From Janthinobacterium sp. FW305-129 (GTDB lineage: Bacteria > Pseudomonadota > Gammaproteobacteria > Burkholderiales > Burkholderiaceae_D): a DNA stretch of 64,000 bases. The translations under genes and the position numbers were made by a program. Below the pieces are notes generated by a model. That model was not told where the DNA came from. It saw only the letters and a list, made by a program, of their open reading frames with translations, and did not search any database. This document shows, in pieces, positions 17,017-26,234 of the stretch; positions within the stretch are counted from its first letter, which is position 1, and each line of letters opens with the position of its first letter. The stretch lies in NCBI RefSeq assembly GCF_020858115.1, contig NZ_JACYMM010000011.1, positions 124,001 through 188,000 of the forward strand, given 5' to 3'.

Positions 17017-17183
17017 AATGGATATAAGGACGGGATCGATGATTTTCTTACCTCAAAATGGCGCCGGGTCATGGGCGCCCGCGATGCTGGCGTCTGGCCT
17101 GATGACTATTGCTTATTATTTACATTTGCGCGTCTGGCGGCAGCGTAGCGCGATGAAGATGCAATTGTACTGCATTTACACGA

Positions 17184-17205
17184 ACCGGGCATTTTACAGC
17201 CCGGT
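17184..17205. repeat. Inverted repeat downstream of the dienelactone hydrolase gene
   Basis: Perfect arms ACCGGGC and GCCCGGT with an 8-base loop. There is no T-tract after the stem on either strand; it may be a weak terminator or an mRNA end stabiliser. Confidence 0.4.
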
Positions 17206-17255
17206 GCGCTTCTCGCGGCAACTTCTGGAAAATGCAGCTATTTTCTGTTGCGGTA

Positions 17256-18140
17256 TTACGCCACGCCGTGTGCCTTGAACCAGGCCAGGCAACGCGCATA
17301 GCCGTCCTTCGCATCGGCCGCCACATAGCTGGGGCGGTAATCGGCATTGAAGGCGTGGCCCGCATCGGGGTAGACGACGAATTCCGACTTGTTACCGGCC
17401 TTGGCCAGCGCGTCTTTCATTTTGCCGATCGATTCCTGCGTGATGCCCGTATCCTTGCCGCCATACAAGCCCAGCACAGGGACCTTCAAGGTGGCGGCGA
17501 TGTCGATGGGGTTGCTCGGCTGCAAGGGAGTCGCTTCGCCCACGAGGCGGCCATACCAGGCCACGCCCGCCTTGACGGCCGGATTGTGCGCCGCGTACAG
17601 CCACGTGATGCGGCCGCCCCAGCAAAAACCCGTAATGCCCAGGCGGCTCGTGTCGCCGCCATTCTGTTTCGCCCACGCAACAACCGCATCGAGGTCCGCC
17701 ATCACTTGCGCGTCCGGCGTCCTGGCGATGATGCTTTTCATCAATTCCGGAATGCTGGCCACCTTGGTGGGATCGCCCTGGCGCACGAACAGGTCGGGCG
17801 CCAGCGCCAGGTAGCCCTGCTTGGCGAAGCGGCGCGCCATGTCGGCGATATGTTCATGCACGCCAAAGATTTCCGAAATGACCAGTACCACGGGCAAACC
17901 CGTCTTGCCTTCCGGCTGGGCCGCGTACACGGGCACGGCCTGGCCATCGACCATCACCGACATGGTGCCCGTGACGAGGCCGGCGGAATCCGTCTTGATG
18001 ACGTTTTGCGCCGCCACGGGCAGCACGGCCACGGCAAAGCCCGCCCCCAGCGCCGCCTTCAGGAAACCACGCCGGCCGTCCGGCCCGGACACGCTGCTCT
18101 GGCCCAGCAAACTTTCACAATCGGTGATCATGTCGCTCAT
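17256..18140 (-). CDS. Exported dienelactone hydrolase-family protein
   Basis: 294 residues. An alpha/beta hydrolase of the DLH family with the cysteine nucleophile in GFCWGG (Cys173), Asp230 in GGKD and His262 in DAGHAF. DLH enzymes open cyclic esters or act as general carboxyl-esterases. The N-terminus has RRGFLKAALGAGFAVAVLP followed by VAAQ, a twin-arginine-like motif plus hydrophobic stretch, so export to the periplasm by Tat is likely; classical chlorocatechol DLHs are cytoplasmic and lack this. No catabolic genes surround it, so a dienelactone substrate is not supported. Confidence 0.88.
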   Translation of the reverse strand: MSDMITDCESLLGQSSVSGPDGRRGFLKAALGAGFAVAVLPVAAQNVIKTDSAGLVTGTMSVMVDGQAVPVYAAQPEGKTGLPVVLVISEIFGVHEHIADMARRFAKQGYLALAPDLFVRQGDPTKVASIPELMKSIIARTPDAQVMADLDAVVAWAKQNGGDTSRLGITGFCWGGRITWLYAAHNPAVKAGVAWYGRLVGEATPLQPSNPIDIAATLKVPVLGLYGGKDTGITQESIGKMKDALAKAGNKSEFVVYPDAGHAFNADYRPSYVAADAKDGYARCLAWFKAHGVA

Positions 18141-18171
18141 GCGCTTCTCCTGAAAATGTTGCGTTTATAAA

Positions 18172-20934
18172 TTAGTGCGCTTCGTCCCAGTTGCGTCCTA
18201 CTCCCACCTCGGCCGTCAACGGCACTTTCAGCGCGGCCACGCCCGCCATCAGTTCCGGCAGCTTGCGCTTGACCAGTTCCAGTTCCGCGTCCGGCACTTC
18301 CAGCACCAGTTCGTCGTGCACCTGCATGATCATCTTCGTTTGCAAGCCATCCGTTTCCAGCCAGCCTTGCACGGCGATCATGGCCAGCTTGATCAGGTCG
18401 GCGGCCGTGCCCTGCATCGGCGCGTTGATCGCCGCCCGTTCCGCGCCCTGGCGGCGCGGGCCGTTCGGCGAATTGATTTCCGGCAACCACAAACGGCGGC
18501 CGAACACGGTTTCCACGTAGCCGCGCGCCTTCGCTTGCTGGCGCGTGTCTTCCATGTACTGTTTCACGCCGGAAAAACGGGCAAAGTAGCGGTCGATATA
18601 GCTTTGCGCGGCCGTGCGGTCCACGCCCAGATTACCGGCCAGGCCGAATGCGCTCATGCCGTAGATCAAACCAAAGTTGATCACTTTGGCATAGCGGCGC
18701 TGTTCGCTCTGCACTTCCGCGGCCGGCACGCCGAAGATCTCGGCGGCCGTGGCGCGATGAATGTCGATGCCGTCGGCAAACGCGCGCAGCATGGCTTCAT
18801 CGCCCGAGATATGCGCCATGATGCGCAATTCGATCTGCGAATAGTCGGCCGAAACGATGTGGCTGCCCGGCGGCGCAATGAAGGCTTCGCGGATGCGGCG
18901 GCCTTCCGCGCTGCGGATGGGAATATTCTGCAAGTTCGGGTCGTTCGACGCCAAACGCCCCGTCACGGCCACGGCTTGCGCATAGTTCGTGTGCACGCGG
19001 CCCGTGGTGACGTTGATCATCTTCGGCAATTTGTCCGTGTAGGTCGACTTCAGCTTGGCCATGCCCCGGTATTCCAGCAGCACTTTGGGCAGCGGATAAT
19101 CCTCGGCCAGCTTTTGCAGCACTTCCTCGTCCGTCGACGGCGCGCCCGTCGGGGTTTTCTTGACCACTGGCAACTTCAGCTTTTCAAAGAAGATTTCGCC
19201 GATCTGCTTGGGCGAGCCTAAATTAAACGGCTGCTCGGCCAGTTCATACGCCTTCTTTTCCAGCTCCAGGATTTTGACGGCCAGCTCGGCCGACTGGATG
19301 TTGAGCAATTCGTCATCGATCAGCACGCCGTTGCGCTCGATCTTTTGCAAGACCACGGCCGTCGGCATCTCGATCTTTTCATAGATGAAGGTGAGCTTTT
19401 CATCATTGGCCACATTGCCCCACATGGCATTGTGCAAACGCAAGGTCACGTCGGCATCCTCGGCCGCGTATTTCGCCGCCTGCTCCACCTCGACCTGATT
19501 GAAAGTGATCTGCTTGGCGCCCTTGCCGCACACGTCCTCGAACGGGATCGTCGTGTAGTTCAGGTGGCGCAGGGCCAGGCTGTCCATGTCGTGTTTCTTG
19601 TGCGATTCAAACACATACGATTCGAGCAAGGTATCGTGGGCGATGCCGCGCAGGGTCACGCCATGGTTGGCGAAGATGTGGCTGTCATACTTGAGGTTCT
19701 GGCCCAGCTTGGGCTTGTTCGCGTCTTCCAGCCACGGGCGCAATTTCGCCAGCACGTGTTCGCGCGTCAACTGCTCGGGCGCGCCCGCGTAGTCGTGCGC
19801 CAGCGGGATGTAGCAGGCGCTGTGTTCGGCGACCGAAAGGGAAATGCCGACCATTTGCGCCGTCATCGGTTCCAGCGAGGTGGTTTCCGTGTCGACGGCC
19901 GTCAGGGCAGCGGCATCGATCAGGGCGATCCATTTATCGAGCTGTTCATCCGTCAACACGGTTTCATACACGGCCTCGACTGCCGGGGCCGCGTCGGCAA
20001 ACATGTCGCCCGTGGTGTTCGCAGTCGATGCGCCAGCCGTTGCAGGCGCGCCAACGGGCGACATCGGCGGCGGCGTGGCGCCCAGTTCGCGCAGCAGGGC
20101 CTTGAAGCCGTAGCGCTGAAAAAAGGCCAGCAAGGCTTCCTTGTCTTCGTGCTTCGCCACCAGCGAGTCGGCGATGGTCGTCATGTGTTGCGACAAATCG
20201 CAATCGGTCTTGACGGTGATCAAGGCGCGCGCCTGCGGCAACCATGGCAGGGCCGTGCGCAGGTTTTCCCCCACGGCGCCGCCCACATTGGCCGCGTTTT
20301 CCATCACGCCTTCCAGGCTGTCGTACAGGGTCAGCCATTTGACGGCCGTCTTCGGGCCGCATTTCGACACGCCGGGCACGTTGTCGACCGTATCGCCGAT
20401 CAGCGACAGATAATCGATGATGCGGTTGGGCGGCACGCCGAACTTGGCCAGCACGGCCGCTTCGTCGAGCTTTTCATTGCTCATGGTATTGATCAGCATC
20501 ACCTGGCTGTTGACCAGCTGCGCCAGATCCTTGTCGCCCGTCGACACCACCACGTTCATGCCGGCGGCGGCCGCCTGCACGGCCAGGGTGCCGATCACGT
20601 CGTCCGCTTCGACGCCGTCGACCATCAGGATCGGCCAGCCCATGGCGCGCACGGCTTCGTGGATCGGTTCGATCTGCAGGCGCAGGTCGTCCGGCATCGA
20701 GGCGCGCGTGGCTTTGTATTCAGGATACATATCATCGCGGAAAGTTTTACCCTTGGCGTCGAAGACGCAGGCGATGTAGGCGGCCGGGTAATCGGCGCGC
20801 AGGCGGCGCAGCATGTTGACCATGCCGTGCATGGCGCCTGTGGGATAGCCGTCCGGGCTGCGCAGGTCGGGCAGCGCATGGAAGGCGCGATAAAGGTAAC
20901 TGGAACCGTCGACTAACAGCAGGGTGTTTTGCAT
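18172..20934 (-). CDS. polA: DNA polymerase I
   Basis: 920 residues, normal length. The N-terminal 5'-3' exonuclease domain (about 1-290) has LLVDGSSYLYRAFHALP and ADDVIGTLA. The proofreading domain (about 315-505) keeps the DTET motif, so 3'-5' exonuclease activity is likely retained. The polymerase domain contains DYSQIELRIMAH and QVHDELV, the two carboxylate-bearing motifs. It removes RNA primers and fills gaps in replication and repair. It is monocistronic and divergent from the DUF2782 gene. Confidence 0.98.
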   Translation of the reverse strand: MQNTLLLVDGSSYLYRAFHALPDLRSPDGYPTGAMHGMVNMLRRLRADYPAAYIACVFDAKGKTFRDDMYPEYKATRASMPDDLRLQIEPIHEAVRAMGWPILMVDGVEADDVIGTLAVQAAAAGMNVVVSTGDKDLAQLVNSQVMLINTMSNEKLDEAAVLAKFGVPPNRIIDYLSLIGDTVDNVPGVSKCGPKTAVKWLTLYDSLEGVMENAANVGGAVGENLRTALPWLPQARALITVKTDCDLSQHMTTIADSLVAKHEDKEALLAFFQRYGFKALLRELGATPPPMSPVGAPATAGASTANTTGDMFADAAPAVEAVYETVLTDEQLDKWIALIDAAALTAVDTETTSLEPMTAQMVGISLSVAEHSACYIPLAHDYAGAPEQLTREHVLAKLRPWLEDANKPKLGQNLKYDSHIFANHGVTLRGIAHDTLLESYVFESHKKHDMDSLALRHLNYTTIPFEDVCGKGAKQITFNQVEVEQAAKYAAEDADVTLRLHNAMWGNVANDEKLTFIYEKIEMPTAVVLQKIERNGVLIDDELLNIQSAELAVKILELEKKAYELAEQPFNLGSPKQIGEIFFEKLKLPVVKKTPTGAPSTDEEVLQKLAEDYPLPKVLLEYRGMAKLKSTYTDKLPKMINVTTGRVHTNYAQAVAVTGRLASNDPNLQNIPIRSAEGRRIREAFIAPPGSHIVSADYSQIELRIMAHISGDEAMLRAFADGIDIHRATAAEIFGVPAAEVQSEQRRYAKVINFGLIYGMSAFGLAGNLGVDRTAAQSYIDRYFARFSGVKQYMEDTRQQAKARGYVETVFGRRLWLPEINSPNGPRRQGAERAAINAPMQGTAADLIKLAMIAVQGWLETDGLQTKMIMQVHDELVLEVPDAELELVKRKLPELMAGVAALKVPLTAEVGVGRNWDEAH

Positions 20935-21238
20935 AATGCCAATAAAATAAGGTGAGCGCGCCCGCCCAGGGAGCAGAGCGGCGGGCGGGTGGAAGTTCGC
21001 CCAATTATCGCAGAGTTTAGGGCCGCGCCACCGGCCGCAACGCGTGCCGTTCTTGCTGTTTTTGCCACCCTGGCGGCCCCGTGCGGGCGCGCGGGCAGCC
21101 GCTGCCAGCCATTTCGCCGCATTTAATCAGCCGTATTAAGCAGCATTGCCTACCAGTTTGTTACAATGCCTTATAGATAAATTGACGGCATTACACCACT
21201 GCACGCGCTGCAGTCCCACACATGGAAGCGAACCCATC
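20935..21238. other. Divergent intergenic region polA / DUF2782 gene
   Basis: 304 bases. On the plus strand an extended -10, TG-T-TACAAT, ends at 21167, about 70 bases before the DUF2782 start. No convincing -35 and no polA promoter were found, and there is no credible ORF. Confidence 0.45.
21159..21167 (+). promoter_or_regulatory. Extended -10 promoter candidate for DUF2782-thrB
   Basis: TG, one base, then TACAAT: an extended -10 element about 70 bases upstream of the first gene of the DUF2782-thrB unit. Confidence 0.45.
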
Positions 21239-21634
21239 ATGATGCGTACATCGACACTCTGGACATTCCTCGCCCTGCCCCTGCTGGCATGTTCAGCCAT
21301 TGCCAGCGCCCAGACGCCGGCCAAACCGAGCGACGCGCCACCCCAGCTCGAACGTATCGAGGAAATGGGCGAAGCGCCCATCACCGTGGCGCCGGCCGCC
21401 GCCAAGCAGCAGATTACCGAAAAACGCGAAGCGGGCGTCACCAGCGAGGTGAAAGTCACCAGCGGCGGCAGCACCTATTACATGAAGCCTGCCGCCGGCG
21501 CCGACCAGGCCCACGGCGGCGCCCTGCGCGGCCCACAATGGAAAGTGCTGGAATTTGATCTGGGCAAGAAGAAACAGAAGCAACGCGACGAAGAGGCCGC
21601 GGACGCGCCAGCGCCGCCCGCACCAGCGAAGTAA
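21239..21634 (+). CDS. DUF2782 family exported protein
   Basis: 131 residues. Signal peptide (about 1-24, ending ASAQ), then a small domain with PPQLERIEEMGEAPITV, EKREAGVTSEVKV and YYMKP, the signature of DUF2782, and a charged, Ala/Pro-rich tail. Function unknown; the family is widespread in betaproteobacteria and is regularly found between polA and thrB, as here. GGAAG lies upstream of the ATG at 21239; a second ATG follows immediately. Confidence 0.85.
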   Translation: MMRTSTLWTFLALPLLACSAIASAQTPAKPSDAPPQLERIEEMGEAPITVAPAAAKQQITEKREAGVTSEVKVTSGGSTYYMKPAAGADQAHGGALRGPQWKVLEFDLGKKKQKQRDEEAADAPAPPAPAK

Positions 21635-21653
21635 GCAGCCACTCTCTTCTGCC

Positions 21654-21690
21654 CTGCCCCGGCCATGCGCGGGGGCAGCCGGCTTTTTTT
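21654..21690 (+). terminator. Probable terminator between DUF2782 and thrB
   Basis: CTGCCCC (21654-21660) pairs with GGGGCAG (21672-21678); an alternative CCGGC/GCCGG stem ends two bases before seven T residues (21684-21690). Confidence 0.55.
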
Positions 21691-21718
21691 GACCTTTTAG
21701 ACCATTCCCCTCTTTCCC

Positions 21719-22675
21719 ATGGCAGTTTTTACCGCGCTACACCTGGACGATATCGGCCAGTGGATCACGCAGTTTCCACTCGGCAAACCTCTGGCGCTCA
21801 AGGGCATCGCGTCCGGCATCGAAAACAGCAATTTCTTCCTGAGCACGGAGCGCGGCGAGTATGTGCTGACGATCTTTGAAAACCTCAGCTTCGAGCAATT
21901 GCCGTTCTATCTGCAACTGATGCGCCATTTGGCGGACCGGGGCGTGCTGGTGCCCGCGCCGATCGCCAATGCGGACGGCGAACTGGTGACGGCCCTGCAA
22001 GGCAAGCCGGCCGCCATCGTCAGCAAACTCGACGGCAGCTCACAGATGGCGCCGCAAGCCGTGCATTGCGCCGCTGTCGGCGCCATGCTGGCGAAAATGC
22101 ACCTGGCGGCGCAGGACTTCCCCCTGCAGCAGCCGAATTTGCGGGGCCTGGACTGGTGGAACAGCACCACGCCGCTGGTCTTGCACCACCTCGACGATGC
22201 CAAAGCGCATTTGCTGCGCGCGGAAATCCATTTCCAGGACGCCTTTGCTGCCTGCGATACCTATAAAGCCATCCCGCGCGGTCCCGTGCATGCCGACTTG
22301 TTCCGCAACAACGTCATGTTTGACGGCGAGCGCCTGACGGGCTTTTTCGACTTTTACTTTGCCGGCTGCGACACCTGGCTGTTCGACGTGGCCGTCACCG
22401 TCAACGACTGGTGCGTGGACCTGGCCACGGGCGTGCTCAACAAGGAAAGAGTGCGCGCCCTGCTCGACGCCTACCGGGCCGTGCGCCCGTTTACGCATGA
22501 AGAACAGACGGCATGGCAACCGATGCTGCGCGCTGCCGCGCTGCGCTTCTGGCTGTCGCGCCTGTACGATTATTACCAGCCGCGCGAAGCGGAAATGCTG
22601 ACCCCGCACGATCCCACGCATTTCGAACGCATTCTGCGCGAACGTATCGCCACACCTGCCCCGGAACTGTTTTAA
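21719..22675 (+). CDS. thrB: Homoserine kinase (ThrB, APH-fold type)
   Basis: 318 residues. This is the kinase-fold homoserine kinase of proteobacteria such as Pseudomonas, not the GHMP type of enteric bacteria. Marks: [11 protein letters not shown] near residue 34, the catalytic loop [14 protein letters not shown] and the metal site GFFDFYFAG. It phosphorylates homoserine to O-phosphohomoserine for threonine synthesis. The next gene begins two bases after its stop. Confidence 0.95.
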   Translation: MAVFTALHLDDIGQWITQFPLGKPLALKGIASGIENSNFFLSTERGEYVLTIFENLSFEQLPFYLQLMRHLADRGVLVPAPIANADGELVTALQGKPAAIVSKLDGSSQMAPQAVHCAAVGAMLAKMHLAAQDFPLQQPNLRGLDWWNSTTPLVLHHLDDAKAHLLRAEIHFQDAFAACDTYKAIPRGPVHADLFRNNVMFDGERLTGFFDFYFAGCDTWLFDVAVTVNDWCVDLATGVLNKERVRALLDAYRAVRPFTHEEQTAWQPMLRAAALRFWLSRLYDYYQPREAEMLTPHDPTHFERILRERIATPAPELF

Positions 22676-22677
22676 AC

Positions 22678-23469
22678 ATGGAAAAATTACCTGCAAGTAC
22701 AGGTTGGCAATGGGTGAAACAGGGATTTTCCCTGTTTCGCCAGCAACCTGGCGGCATGTCGATGCTGTTTCTCGGCTATATGTTCTGCATGCTGGCCGTC
22801 AGCATCGTGCCCGTGCTCGGTCAAATGCTGCCCGTCATCCTGGTGCCCGTGTTTTCCGTCGCCTTCGTGCAAGGCTGCCTGAATATCGACCAGGGCAAGC
22901 GCGTCTTGCCCAGCCTCTTGATTTCGGGCTTCCGCAAGCCGGCCTTTCCTTCCCTGTTCGGCCTGGGCGTACTGTACATCCTGATGGCCATCGTTGCCAT
23001 CGGCGCCTCGACCCTGGTCGATGATGGCTTGCTGTGGCAGCTTGTCACGGGCCAGCTGACGGAAGAAGCGGCGCGCGCCGCCATCCCCGAATCGCGCCTG
23101 GGTCTGGGCATCCTGCTGGCCATCGCGCTGTACGTGCCGGCAGCCATGGCCTTCTGCTTTGCCGCGCCGCTGATCTACTGGCGCCAAACCGGCCTGGGCA
23201 AGGCGCTGTTCTTCAGCTTTTTCGCCGTCTGGCGCTCGCTGTCGGCCTTCATCGTCTTCGCCGCCACCTGGTTCGCCATCAGCGTCGTCACCAGCCAGTT
23301 GCTGGCAGTCATCTTTGGCCGCACGCCGCTGATGATGCAGATGATGATGCCCCTGTCGATGATATTGACCATTATCATGCATTGCTCGTTCTACGCCGCC
23401 TACCGCCAGATCTTCGGCGTGCCCGTCGATGAGGGCAAGACGGTGTCGCTGGATAAGCCGAACGACTGA
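22678..23469 (+). CDS. BPSS1780-type conserved membrane protein
   Basis: 263 residues starting MEKLPASTGWQWVKQGFSLF. Six or so transmembrane segments, with the N-terminal GWQWVKQGFSLFRQQP and LFLGYMF typical of a conserved inner-membrane family of Burkholderiales next to thrB. Function unknown. The ATG lies two bases after the thrB stop, so the genes are translationally coupled. A strong bidirectional terminator follows. Confidence 0.85.
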   Translation: MEKLPASTGWQWVKQGFSLFRQQPGGMSMLFLGYMFCMLAVSIVPVLGQMLPVILVPVFSVAFVQGCLNIDQGKRVLPSLLISGFRKPAFPSLFGLGVLYILMAIVAIGASTLVDDGLLWQLVTGQLTEEAARAAIPESRLGLGILLAIALYVPAAMAFCFAAPLIYWRQTGLGKALFFSFFAVWRSLSAFIVFAATWFAISVVTSQLLAVIFGRTPLMMQMMMPLSMILTIIMHCSFYAAYRQIFGVPVDEGKTVSLDKPND

Positions 23470-23490
23470 TTTCGATTCTGCACAAAAAAA

Positions 23491-23518
23491 GGGCAGCCTG
23501 CGCAGGCTGCCCTTTTTT
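23491..23518. terminator. Bidirectional terminator
   Basis: Arms GGGCAGCCTG and CAGGCTGCCC form a near-perfect palindrome flanked by A7 on the left and T6 on the right. It ends both the thrB unit and the convergent uvrD-type gene. Confidence 0.93.
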
Positions 23519-23533
23519 ATTGCTGCTCTTATA

Positions 23534-25843
23534 TCAACGCCCTAATCTCTCCAGCTTGGCAATCCCCAGGTCCAGCACCTTCATGCCGTGCTGGCCGAAG
23601 TTGATCTGCGCGCGCGCATTGCCGCCGCCGCCTTCGATATTGACGATCACGCCTTCGCCGAACTTGGCGTGCGCCACGGATTCGCCGATGCGCCAGCCGC
23701 CGCCCGTGGCTTTTTGCGCGATCTTTTGCGCTATCGCATTGTCCGAACCCAGGCTGGCCACCTTGGGCGCCTCGTCCCAGGCCGACTTGCGGTTGCCGAA
23801 CCAGTTCGCCTGCACCTTCGGCGACAGCCATTTCAGCGATTCTTCCGGCAATTCGTCGAAGAAGCGCGACTTCATGTTGTAGCGCGTCTGGCCGTGCAGC
23901 ATGCGCGTCTGCGAAAAGCTCATGTACAGCCGCTTGCGCGCGCGCGTGATGGCCACGTACATCAGCCGGCGTTCCTCTTCCACGCCGTTGTCTTCCTTCG
24001 AACTGCTTTCGTGCGGGAACAGGCCCTCTTCCAGGCCCGTAATGAAGACGTTGTCGAATTCCAGGCCCTTGGCCGAGTGCACGGTCATCATCTGCAGCGC
24101 ATCCTGGCCCGCCTGCGCCTGGTTGTCGCCCGCTTCCAGCGACGCGTGCGATAAAAATGCGGAGAGCGGCGACATCACGGCCGGCAGCGGCGCGTCGGCA
24201 TCCAGAATTTCGATGCCATCCTGGTTGACGACGGGTGCGCCCGACTGCGCCTGGGCGCTTGGGCCCAGGTGGGCCGGTGCGCCCTGTCCAAAACCTTCCT
24301 CGGAAATGAACTGGCTGGCCGCGCTGACCATCTGCTCCAGATTCTCGATGCGGTCGGCGCCTTCCTTTTCATTCTGATAATGCTGGAGCAAGGTACTCGC
24401 TTCCAGCACGACTCTGACCATTTCCGGCAGAGACAATTGCTGGGTTTCAAAGCGCACGCCTTCGATCAGCTTGACGAAGCCGGCCAGCACGCTGCCCGCC
24501 TTGCCCGCCACATACGGCACGGCCGCGTACAGCGAAATGCCGTACTGTTCCGACGCAGCCTGCAATTGCTCGATCGAGCGCATGCCGATGCCGCGCGTGG
24601 GAAAGTTGACCACGCGCAAGAAGGCCGAATCGTTGTGCGGATTGTCCATCAGTTGCAAATAAGCAATCGCGTGCTTGACCTCGGCGCGCTGGAAGTAGCG
24701 CTGGCCGCCATACACGTGGTACGGAATGCTGGCTGAAAACAGCGCGTGCTCGATCACGCGCGACTGCGCGTTCGAACGGTACAGAATCGCGATCTCGCTG
24801 CGCGAGGCGCCATCGGCGATCAAACTCTTCGCCTCGTCGATGATCCACTGCGCTTCCTGCAGGTCGGAACTGGCTTCATACACGCGCACCTGCTCGCCAT
24901 GCCCCGCGTCCGTGCGCAAATTCTTGCCCAGGCGCTTGCTATTGTTCGCTATCAACACGTTGGCGCTGTCGAGGATGTGGCCGTGCGAGCGGTAGTTCTG
25001 CTCCAGCTTGATCAAGTTCTTGACCTGGAACTCGTGCTCGAAGGCGCTCATATTGCCGACATTCGCACCGCGGAAGGCGTAGATGCTCTGGTCATCGTCG
25101 CCGACGGCAAACAGGGCGCCGCCATCGCGGCTGCCGTGGCCGGCCAGCAACTTGAGCCAGTTGTATTGCAGGTTGTTCGTATCCTGGAACTCGTCCACGA
25201 GGATATGGCGGAAGCGCGCCTGGTAATGTTCGCGCAGGGGCTGGTTGCGGCTCAGTAATTCATACGTGCGCAGCAGCAATTCCGCAAAATCGACGACGCC
25301 TTCGCGCTGGCATTGGTCGTCGTACAGCTGGTACAGCTCGACCATCTTGCGCTCGTGCGCGTCGTACGCTTCCACGTCCGTGGCGCGCAAGCCCTGGTCC
25401 TTGGCGTTGTTGATGAAATACATCACCGTCTTCGGCGGGAATTTCTCATCATCAATGTTATTTGCCTTCAACAAACGCTTGATCACGGATAGCTGATCCT
25501 GCGAATCGAGGATCTGGAACGTCTGCGGCAGGGCCGCGTCGCGGTAGTGCGTGCGCAGCAGGCGGTTGCACAGGCCGTGGAAAGTGCCGATCCACATGCC
25601 GCGCGTATTGATCGGCAGCATGGCCGACAGGCGCGTGAGCATTTCCTTGGCGGCTTTATTGGTAAACGTCACGGCCAGGATGCCGGGCGGCGATACCTGC
25701 TGGGTCTGGATCAGCCACGCGATGCGGGTGGTCAGCACGCGGGTCTTGCCCGAACCGGCGCCGGCCAGGATCAGCGCATGCTGGGCCGGCAGGGTGACGG
25801 CAGCCAATTGTTCGGGATTGAGGTTGTGAAGAAGATTTTGCAT
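23534..25843 (-). CDS. uvrD: ATP-dependent DNA helicase UvrD/PcrA type
   Basis: 769 residues, superfamily 1A. Motifs: Q motif LNPEQLAAV, Walker A AGAGSGKT, motif II VDEFQDTN, motif III GDDDQSIYAFRGA, motif IV LEQNYRSH, VTVHSAKGLEFD-type motif V and VAITRARKRLY motif VI. It unwinds DNA 3'-5' in mismatch and nucleotide-excision repair. The C-terminus (GESVAHAKFGEGVIVNIEG) is the Tudor-like RNA-polymerase-contact domain of UvrD/PcrA, which favours UvrD over Rep. Confidence 0.95.
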   Translation of the reverse strand: MQNLLHNLNPEQLAAVTLPAQHALILAGAGSGKTRVLTTRIAWLIQTQQVSPPGILAVTFTNKAAKEMLTRLSAMLPINTRGMWIGTFHGLCNRLLRTHYRDAALPQTFQILDSQDQLSVIKRLLKANNIDDEKFPPKTVMYFINNAKDQGLRATDVEAYDAHERKMVELYQLYDDQCQREGVVDFAELLLRTYELLSRNQPLREHYQARFRHILVDEFQDTNNLQYNWLKLLAGHGSRDGGALFAVGDDDQSIYAFRGANVGNMSAFEHEFQVKNLIKLEQNYRSHGHILDSANVLIANNSKRLGKNLRTDAGHGEQVRVYEASSDLQEAQWIIDEAKSLIADGASRSEIAILYRSNAQSRVIEHALFSASIPYHVYGGQRYFQRAEVKHAIAYLQLMDNPHNDSAFLRVVNFPTRGIGMRSIEQLQAASEQYGISLYAAVPYVAGKAGSVLAGFVKLIEGVRFETQQLSLPEMVRVVLEASTLLQHYQNEKEGADRIENLEQMVSAASQFISEEGFGQGAPAHLGPSAQAQSGAPVVNQDGIEILDADAPLPAVMSPLSAFLSHASLEAGDNQAQAGQDALQMMTVHSAKGLEFDNVFITGLEEGLFPHESSSKEDNGVEEERRLMYVAITRARKRLYMSFSQTRMLHGQTRYNMKSRFFDELPEESLKWLSPKVQANWFGNRKSAWDEAPKVASLGSDNAIAQKIAQKATGGGWRIGESVAHAKFGEGVIVNIEGGGGNARAQINFGQHGMKVLDLGIAKLERLGR

Positions 25844-25958
25844 CCCGTGATTATACCGGCATGGCTAAAAATACTGTGCATTTGTCCAGCGGTCGCGCCG
25901 GATTCGCCGCGTGCGCGCTACAATCGGCATCACTGCACAGCCGATGGAAACAACGCCC

Positions 25959-26234
25959 ATGACACCTCCCAGCCACCTCGACGGCGCCCGCGTACTGGCC
26001 TGGGCCTGGTCCGACCTGCCCTTCGGCCACGTCGCCGATGCGCATGGCGCCGGCCCCGTCGCCATCCACGGCCTGGCCGTGTGCCGCTACGGCGACGAGG
26101 CGCAAGTCTACCGTTTCAGCTGCGATGCGCAATGGGAAACCGTGCAGGACGAGGTGTATGCCGGCGAAGACGAGGCCAGGAAGCAGCTGCCGGCACAATA
26201 CCGCGCCGTGGCCGCCGCCTGGCATGGATCCTAG
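25959..26234 (+). CDS. Small hypothetical protein
   Basis: 91 residues from MTPPSHLDGARVLAWAW; an ATG at 25944 would add five residues. No signal peptide or membrane segment. The sequence (LDGARVLAWAWSDLPFG, VAIHGLAVCRYG, YRFSCDAQWETVQDE) looks like a compact acidic cytoplasmic domain. I do not recognise the family. A TACAAT -10-like hexamer lies at 25918-25923. Its TAG stop shares the palindrome CTAG with the stop of the convergent gene. Confidence 0.65.
   Translation: MTPPSHLDGARVLAWAWSDLPFGHVADAHGAGPVAIHGLAVCRYGDEAQVYRFSCDAQWETVQDEVYAGEDEARKQLPAQYRAVAAAWHGS

Noticed and set aside
19345..20916. 523-codon open frame antisense to polA
   Set aside because: Shadow frame over a certain gene, with typical Arg/His/Gln bias.
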